The position numbers and the translations under genes are program-made. The notes under the pieces are model-generated. The model was not told the DNA's origin and made no database searches. It was given only the letters and a program-made list of their open reading frames with translations. A DNA stretch of 64,000 nt, taken from positions 124,001 to 188,000 of the forward strand of contig NZ_JHXD01000002.1 of assembly GCF_000687715.1 (NCBI RefSeq), written 5' to 3'. Shown piece by piece: positions 60,445 through 64,000 of the stretch (positions are counted from its first letter, which is position 1; the number at the start of each line of letters is the position of its first letter). The DNA is from Xylanibacter ruminicola Ga6B6 (lineage in GTDB: Bacteria; Bacteroidota; Bacteroidia; Bacteroidales; Bacteroidaceae).

Positions 60445-61503
60445 ATGAAAACAATATTGAAGTCAACACTACTGCTGCTTTGCAGCGTGGGCCTGTTCAC
60501 CGCTTGTAGCGATGACAACGACTCCAACCCAACGCTGGGTCAGCCTACAACATTTGTGCTGAATACTCCTGGCTATGCCAGCATACCTGTAAATTTGGAA
60601 ACTTCAACAGAGCTGCCTTTCACATGGTCATCGCCTGATTACGGATGTCCTGTTGAAGCCGAATTCCAGTTAGAGGCTTCTATCAATGGTAGTTTCACCG
60701 TATCAACTGCCGAGGCTGAGGAGAACGAGAGTCTGGTTCCTGATTACGTTGCACTGCCTGCTACCTTTACAGGTGGTTCTGGTTCAATGGATGCTGCCAA
60801 ACTGGCTGCAGCTGTCAACACCATGGGTAACTGGGGTGATGATGCACCTGAGACTGTAACGCTTACAGTTCGTGCTTCGGCTACTACCAAGGGTGCAGCT
60901 ACTATCTACTCTAATACAGTTAATATTATTGTTGTTCCTGCTGACGAGATTGCTCCTGCATTCCCAATGTATATTTACGAGATTGGTAATGAGAGTGGTT
61001 GGGGTACAGCTCATGCACTCTGCAGTCCTAACCAGGATGGTATCTATAAGGGCTTCTACTACCTCGATGGTGAGTTCAAGTTCAAACCAAACGAGAATGA
61101 CTGGAACGGTGACTGGGAGAACGATGGCGATGGTAAGATTGCCGACAATGGTGGTTCTAATATGCCAGGCGTTGATGCTGGATTCTATCTGATTACAGTT
61201 AATCTGAATGAAATGACCTATAGCACTACACCTATTACCAACATCAGTATTATCGGTGGCTTCAACGATTGGGCTGGCGATGTAGAGATGACCTACAATG
61301 TAGAAGGTGGCTACTGGGAGTGCACAACAGGCGAAGTATCTGGCGAGTACAAGTTCCGTGCTAACCACGATTGGGCTATCAACTGGGGTGGAACTGAGGA
61401 CAACCTGACACAGGATGGTGCAAACCTGAATAGCGACGGCGGTACTCACACCTACAAGCTTTATCTCTCTTGTGAGAACAAACATCATGTAGTTATCGAG
61501 TAA
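60445..61503 (+). CDS. SusE-like starch-binding lipoprotein
   Basis: A 352-residue surface lipoprotein (lipobox LFTAC) of the SusE type. The N-terminal SusE domain (TTFVLNTPGYASIPVNLETS..., about 30-165) is followed by two starch-binding modules: YEIGNESGWGTAHAL...YYLDGEFKFKPN (about 170-255) and ISIIGGFNDWAGDVEMTYN...GEYKFRANHDWAINWGG (about 260-350). The paired Trp residues in such modules contact starch helices. Start at 60445 (ATG); the ORF could begin at a TTG at 60436, but ATG is preferred. The gap before it (60411-60444) is an A/T-rich degenerate repeat of AATTGATAAT-like units. Confidence 0.87.
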   Translation: MKTILKSTLLLLCSVGLFTACSDDNDSNPTLGQPTTFVLNTPGYASIPVNLETSTELPFTWSSPDYGCPVEAEFQLEASINGSFTVSTAEAEENESLVPDYVALPATFTGGSGSMDAAKLAAAVNTMGNWGDDAPETVTLTVRASATTKGAATIYSNTVNIIVVPADEIAPAFPMYIYEIGNESGWGTAHALCSPNQDGIYKGFYYLDGEFKFKPNENDWNGDWENDGDGKIADNGGSNMPGVDAGFYLITVNLNEMTYSTTPITNISIIGGFNDWAGDVEMTYNVEGGYWECTTGEVSGEYKFRANHDWAINWGGTEDNLTQDGANLNSDGGTHTYKLYLSCENKHHVVIE

Positions 61504-61523
61504 CTTAATAACGACGTAGAATT

Positions 61524-62897
61524 ATGAAAAAGATATTATCATTAATGGGTATGGCCTTGCTGATGGCAAGTTGTACCGACGATTATAAAGATTGGGCAGA
61601 GCCGTTCAGCAATGCACCCGAGGATCCGTATAGCATCAGCTTTACTGCCTCGCCTGCAAGTCCTATCGACTTTGCTACCATCAGCGGTGATAAGGTGCTG
61701 CTGTTCAACTCAACAATCGAAGGTCCTGAGGGTGCTGCAGCTACTGAGTATGAAGTAGTACTGAGCGACGAGTCTGGCGAAAACCAGACACCTGTTGAGG
61801 TAGACGCCGAAGGCTATGCTAATGTCGAGGAGCTCGAGGCTGCAGTTTATGGTCTTTACGGTCGCCGTCCTGTTGCTCGTACCATTCCTATGGAGGTTGG
61901 TGTTGCTATCAATGTCAAGGGGGCTTCTATTGTTAAGACAGCCTCTACTACATTAACCGCTACTCCTAATGCTCCAGTGATTGAGGAGGCTTATTACATT
62001 ACAGGTACACCTAATAGTTGGAATAACAGCGATACATCGCTCGAACTCTCTAATGGTGGTGACGATGTTTACGAGAATCCTGTTTTCAAAGTGCTGATTC
62101 CTGCTACTGGAAGCGATATTAGCTTCAAAGTAACACCAAAGTCGGGTCTCGGTGGCGATTGGAGCAAGTGTCTCACTGCATCTGATACCGAGGGTAAGTT
62201 TGCTACAAATAATGCAGGCACCGACTTGAAGATTCCTCATGTTGAAGGAGCTAAGTTCTATCGCGTAGAGTTTAATATGCTCGACCAGACCTGGAAGTAC
62301 GAGGCACTGAGCTTCGGAGAGTATTTCTACGAGATTGGTAACGAAAGTGGTTGGGGAACCTCTCATGCACTCTTTGGTGGTGCTGGCAATGGTAAGTACC
62401 TGGGCTACTACTATTTGGACGGTGAGTTCAAGTTCAAGCCAAATGCCGACAACTGGGACAATGATTTGGAGTATGTAAGTGGCGACTCTATGAGCGGAAC
62501 ACTGCAGTCAACAGGTGGTCCTAACTGTCCTGATCCAGGTGCAGGCTTCTATCAGATCAACCTCGATGCTGGCGCTATGAACTATAGTCTTACCAAGGTT
62601 GATGTCATCAGTATCATCGGCGACTTCAATGGTTGGGGTGCTGATGTGGATATGACCTACAACAAGGAAGCTGGCTGTTGGGAGGCTACTGCCGAGGTTA
62701 ACACCAATGGATTCAAGTTCCGCATGAACCACGATTGGGCAATCAGTTGGGGTGGTGCTAATGGCAATGGTAAGCTTTACGATAACCTGACTCAGAACGA
62801 TGGTGCCAATATCATCGTCGATGCTGCAGGTACCTATAAGTTCCAGCTCTATCTTAGCTGCGAGGGTCAGAATAAGGTTGTTATTACCAAACAGTAA
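61524..62897 (+). CDS. SusF-like starch-binding lipoprotein
   Basis: A 457-residue surface lipoprotein (lipobox MASC, Cys17). It has an N-terminal SusF-type domain (about 30-150), then three binding modules: YYITGTPNSWNNSDTSLEL (about 155-265), YEIGNESGWGTSHALFGG...YYLDGEFKFKPN (about 270-350) and ISIIGDFNGWGADVDMTYN...NGFKFRMNHDWAISWGG (about 355-457). The last two are close copies of the two modules in the SusE-like protein, so the pair arose by duplication. One more module than the SusE-like protein, as in the classical system. A terminator follows after 46 bases. Confidence 0.88.
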   Translation: MKKILSLMGMALLMASCTDDYKDWAEPFSNAPEDPYSISFTASPASPIDFATISGDKVLLFNSTIEGPEGAAATEYEVVLSDESGENQTPVEVDAEGYANVEELEAAVYGLYGRRPVARTIPMEVGVAINVKGASIVKTASTTLTATPNAPVIEEAYYITGTPNSWNNSDTSLELSNGGDDVYENPVFKVLIPATGSDISFKVTPKSGLGGDWSKCLTASDTEGKFATNNAGTDLKIPHVEGAKFYRVEFNMLDQTWKYEALSFGEYFYEIGNESGWGTSHALFGGAGNGKYLGYYYLDGEFKFKPNADNWDNDLEYVSGDSMSGTLQSTGGPNCPDPGAGFYQINLDAGAMNYSLTKVDVISIIGDFNGWGADVDMTYNKEAGCWEATAEVNTNGFKFRMNHDWAISWGGANGNGKLYDNLTQNDGANIIVDAAGTYKFQLYLSCEGQNKVVITKQ

Positions 62898-62943
62898 GCA
62901 CGATTTCGTGCAACCGATTGCATAAGATAACGTGCATAAAATG

Positions 62944-62975
62944 AGCCGCTTGGAGAATAACCAAGCGGCTTTTTT
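62944..62975 (+). terminator. Terminator of the starch sus operon
   Basis: AGCCGCTTGG (62944-62953) and CCAAGCGGCT (62961-62970), 10 perfect pairs, then five T (62971-62975). The -7 box of the next gene begins only 2 bases later. Confidence 0.88.
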
Positions 62976-62977
62976 CA

Positions 62978-62986
62978 TATCTTTGC
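62978..62986 (+). promoter_or_regulatory. -7 promoter box of the alpha-amylase gene
   Basis: TATCTTTGC, 33 bases before the ATG at 63020 and immediately after the sus terminator. Any -33 element would fall inside the terminator stem. Confidence 0.6.
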
Positions 62987-63019
62987 AGCAAAATCAATAA
63001 TACAGATAACTAAAAGAGC

Positions 63020-64000
63020 ATGATGAGAAGACTTTACGCCACATGGATATTTTGTTTGGTAGCTGTTGCTGCCATGGCTCAGGGCTGGCCCAAGGATTAT
63101 AGCGGTGTAATGCTGCAGGGATTCTTCTGGGATAGTTATAACGACTCGCAGTGGACTCGTTTGGAGAAACAGGCTGATGATCTGGCTCCCTATTTTTCAC
63201 TGGTGTGGATACCCCAGAGCGGAAACTGTGGCGGACAGTCGATGGGCTACGACGATCTGTATTGGTTTACCAATTATAACAGCTCGTTTGGTAACGAGGC
63301 TGAATTGCGCTCAATGATTAAAACCTTTAAGGCAAAAGGTATCGGTACCATTGCCGATGTGGTGATTAACCATCGTCGTAATGTGTCATCATGGACCGAT
63401 TTCCCTGCTGAGACCTATAATGGTGTAACTTATCAGCTTACGTATAACGATATCTGTAGCGACGATGAGGCTGCTAAGAATGGTCATCAGGTTGGTCCTA
63501 ATAAAGATACTGGCGAAGGTTGGGATGGCATGCGCGATTTGGATCACATGAGTGAGAATGTGCAAACCAACGTAAAAGCTTATCTCAAGTTCCTGCTCAA
63601 CGATCTGGGGTACACAGGTTTCCGTTACGATATGGTAAAAGGCTATGCCGGCATGTACACCAAGATGTATAACGAGGACAGCAAACCCTCCTTCTCTGTA
63701 GGTGAATGTTGGGATGCCAGTAAGGTGATACAGGACTGGATTGATGCGGCTGGTAAGACAAGTGCTGCGTTCGATTTCCAGTTCCGTTATACCGTTCGTA
63801 ATGCCATCAATAACAACGACTGGACCATGCTGGATAAGGATAATGGTTCTTATACGAAGGATAAGGTAGAATACCGCAACTATCCGCTCATTAGCAAAAA
63901 ATATGAGAATGCAAATTATAGTAGGTATGCTGTTACATTCGTTGAGAATCACGATACCGAGAAGCGTGCTAATGCCGCTCAGGATCCTATCAAGAAGGAT
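63020..64000 (+). CDS. GH13 alpha-amylase, N-terminal part (runs off window)
   Basis: The first 327 residues of a secreted GH13 enzyme; the frame is open to the last base, so the 3' end is outside. A signal peptide (RRLYATWIFCLVAVAAMAQ) is followed by GVMLQGFFWDSYND, GYDDLYWFTNYNSSFG, GTIADVVINHRRN, GFRYDMVKGYAG with nucleophile Asp204, SVGECWD with acid/base Glu229, and TFVENHDTE with the third acid Asp312. The KGY and GFRYD style is that of plant-type and Bacteroidota alpha-amylases. It cuts starch on the surface or in the periplasm to feed the SusCD pair. ATG occurs twice at the start (63020, 63023). Confidence 0.93.
   Translation, partial: MMRRLYATWIFCLVAVAAMAQGWPKDYSGVMLQGFFWDSYNDSQWTRLEKQADDLAPYFSLVWIPQSGNCGGQSMGYDDLYWFTNYNSSFGNEAELRSMIKTFKAKGIGTIADVVINHRRNVSSWTDFPAETYNGVTYQLTYNDICSDDEAAKNGHQVGPNKDTGEGWDGMRDLDHMSENVQTNVKAYLKFLLNDLGYTGFRYDMVKGYAGMYTKMYNEDSKPSFSVGECWDASKVIQDWIDAAGKTSAAFDFQFRYTVRNAINNNDWTMLDKDNGSYTKDKVEYRNYPLISKKYENANYSRYAVTFVENHDTEKRANAAQDPIKKD

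Noticed and set aside
60784..61488. 234-codon minus-strand open frame inside the SusE-like gene
   Set aside because: Antisense shadow; the plus-strand frame has a lipobox and binding modules.
63389..63952. 187-codon minus-strand open frame in the alpha-amylase gene
   Set aside because: The plus strand has a signal peptide and all three GH13 catalytic residues in the overlapping frame.

Overview
The window looks like chromosomal DNA from a Bacteroidota bacterium close to Prevotella/Segatella. The grounds are repeated SusC/SusD pairs, many promoters of the Bacteroidota type (a TAnnTTTGC -7 box, usually no strong Shine-Dalgarno), many families of plant-polysaccharide enzymes, and a C-terminal tail (YDLSGRRL...GIYIRNGKKY) of a kind common in Prevotella secreted proteins. 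I saw no rRNA, tRNA, CRISPR array, insertion sequence or phage gene.

Layout. 1-1.7 kb: the end of one CE1-type esterase and a complete second one, closed by a bidirectional terminator. 1.7-15 kb: mostly housekeeping genes. These are MgtC, a GNAT-like protein and a UPF1-type helicase on the minus strand; then pyridoxal kinase, an RluA-type pseudouridine synthase, an M1 peptidase, single-chain PurL and a split chromate transporter on the plus strand. 15-32.6 kb (PUL A): LacI regulator, SLC45-type MFS transporter, a membrane AraC-type regulator with a propeller sensor, SusC, SusD, a repeat-containing surface lipoprotein and three GH43 enzymes. The likely target is arabinan or an arabinan-rich pectin side chain. 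32.6-33 kb: a gene-free stretch with a four-copy, 22-bp-period palindrome array and several terminator hairpins. 33-55.6 kb (PUL B): an exported zeta-toxin-like P-loop protein, GH53, GH30, GH95, a DUF4957/DUF5123-like lipoprotein, SusD, SusC, a second kinase-less membrane AraC regulator, CE8 pectin methylesterase, a BNR propeller enzyme, a CE7-like esterase, another alpha/beta hydrolase and a GH43. The likely target is galactan or arabinogalactan decorations of pectin. 55.6-64 kb (PUL C): a starch utilisation operon (SusC, SusD, SusE-like, SusF-like) followed by a GH13 alpha-amylase that runs off the window.

How the genes work together. In each locus surface lipoproteins bind the glycan, secreted enzymes cut and de-esterify it, and SusC/SusD import the oligosaccharides. 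Each of the two pectin-type loci sits beside a membrane regulator that has the sensor half of a hybrid two-component system but is joined directly to an AraC-type DNA-binding domain, with no kinase or receiver. Upstream of the PUL A susC there is a clear direct/inverted repeat placed like an AraC-family operator. A related half-site lies at the same distance from the -7 box of the CE8 gene in PUL B. A perfect 16-bp LacI-type palindrome lies upstream of the starch operon, and a LacI-family gene lies 40 kb away in the same window.

The most unusual items are the kinase-less regulators with their candidate operators, the exported zeta-like kinase, the 22-bp palindrome array, the surface lipoprotein with a repeated aromatic module, and an M1 peptidase whose zinc motif is three residues short. 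All family calls come from reading the sequence; no database search was run.
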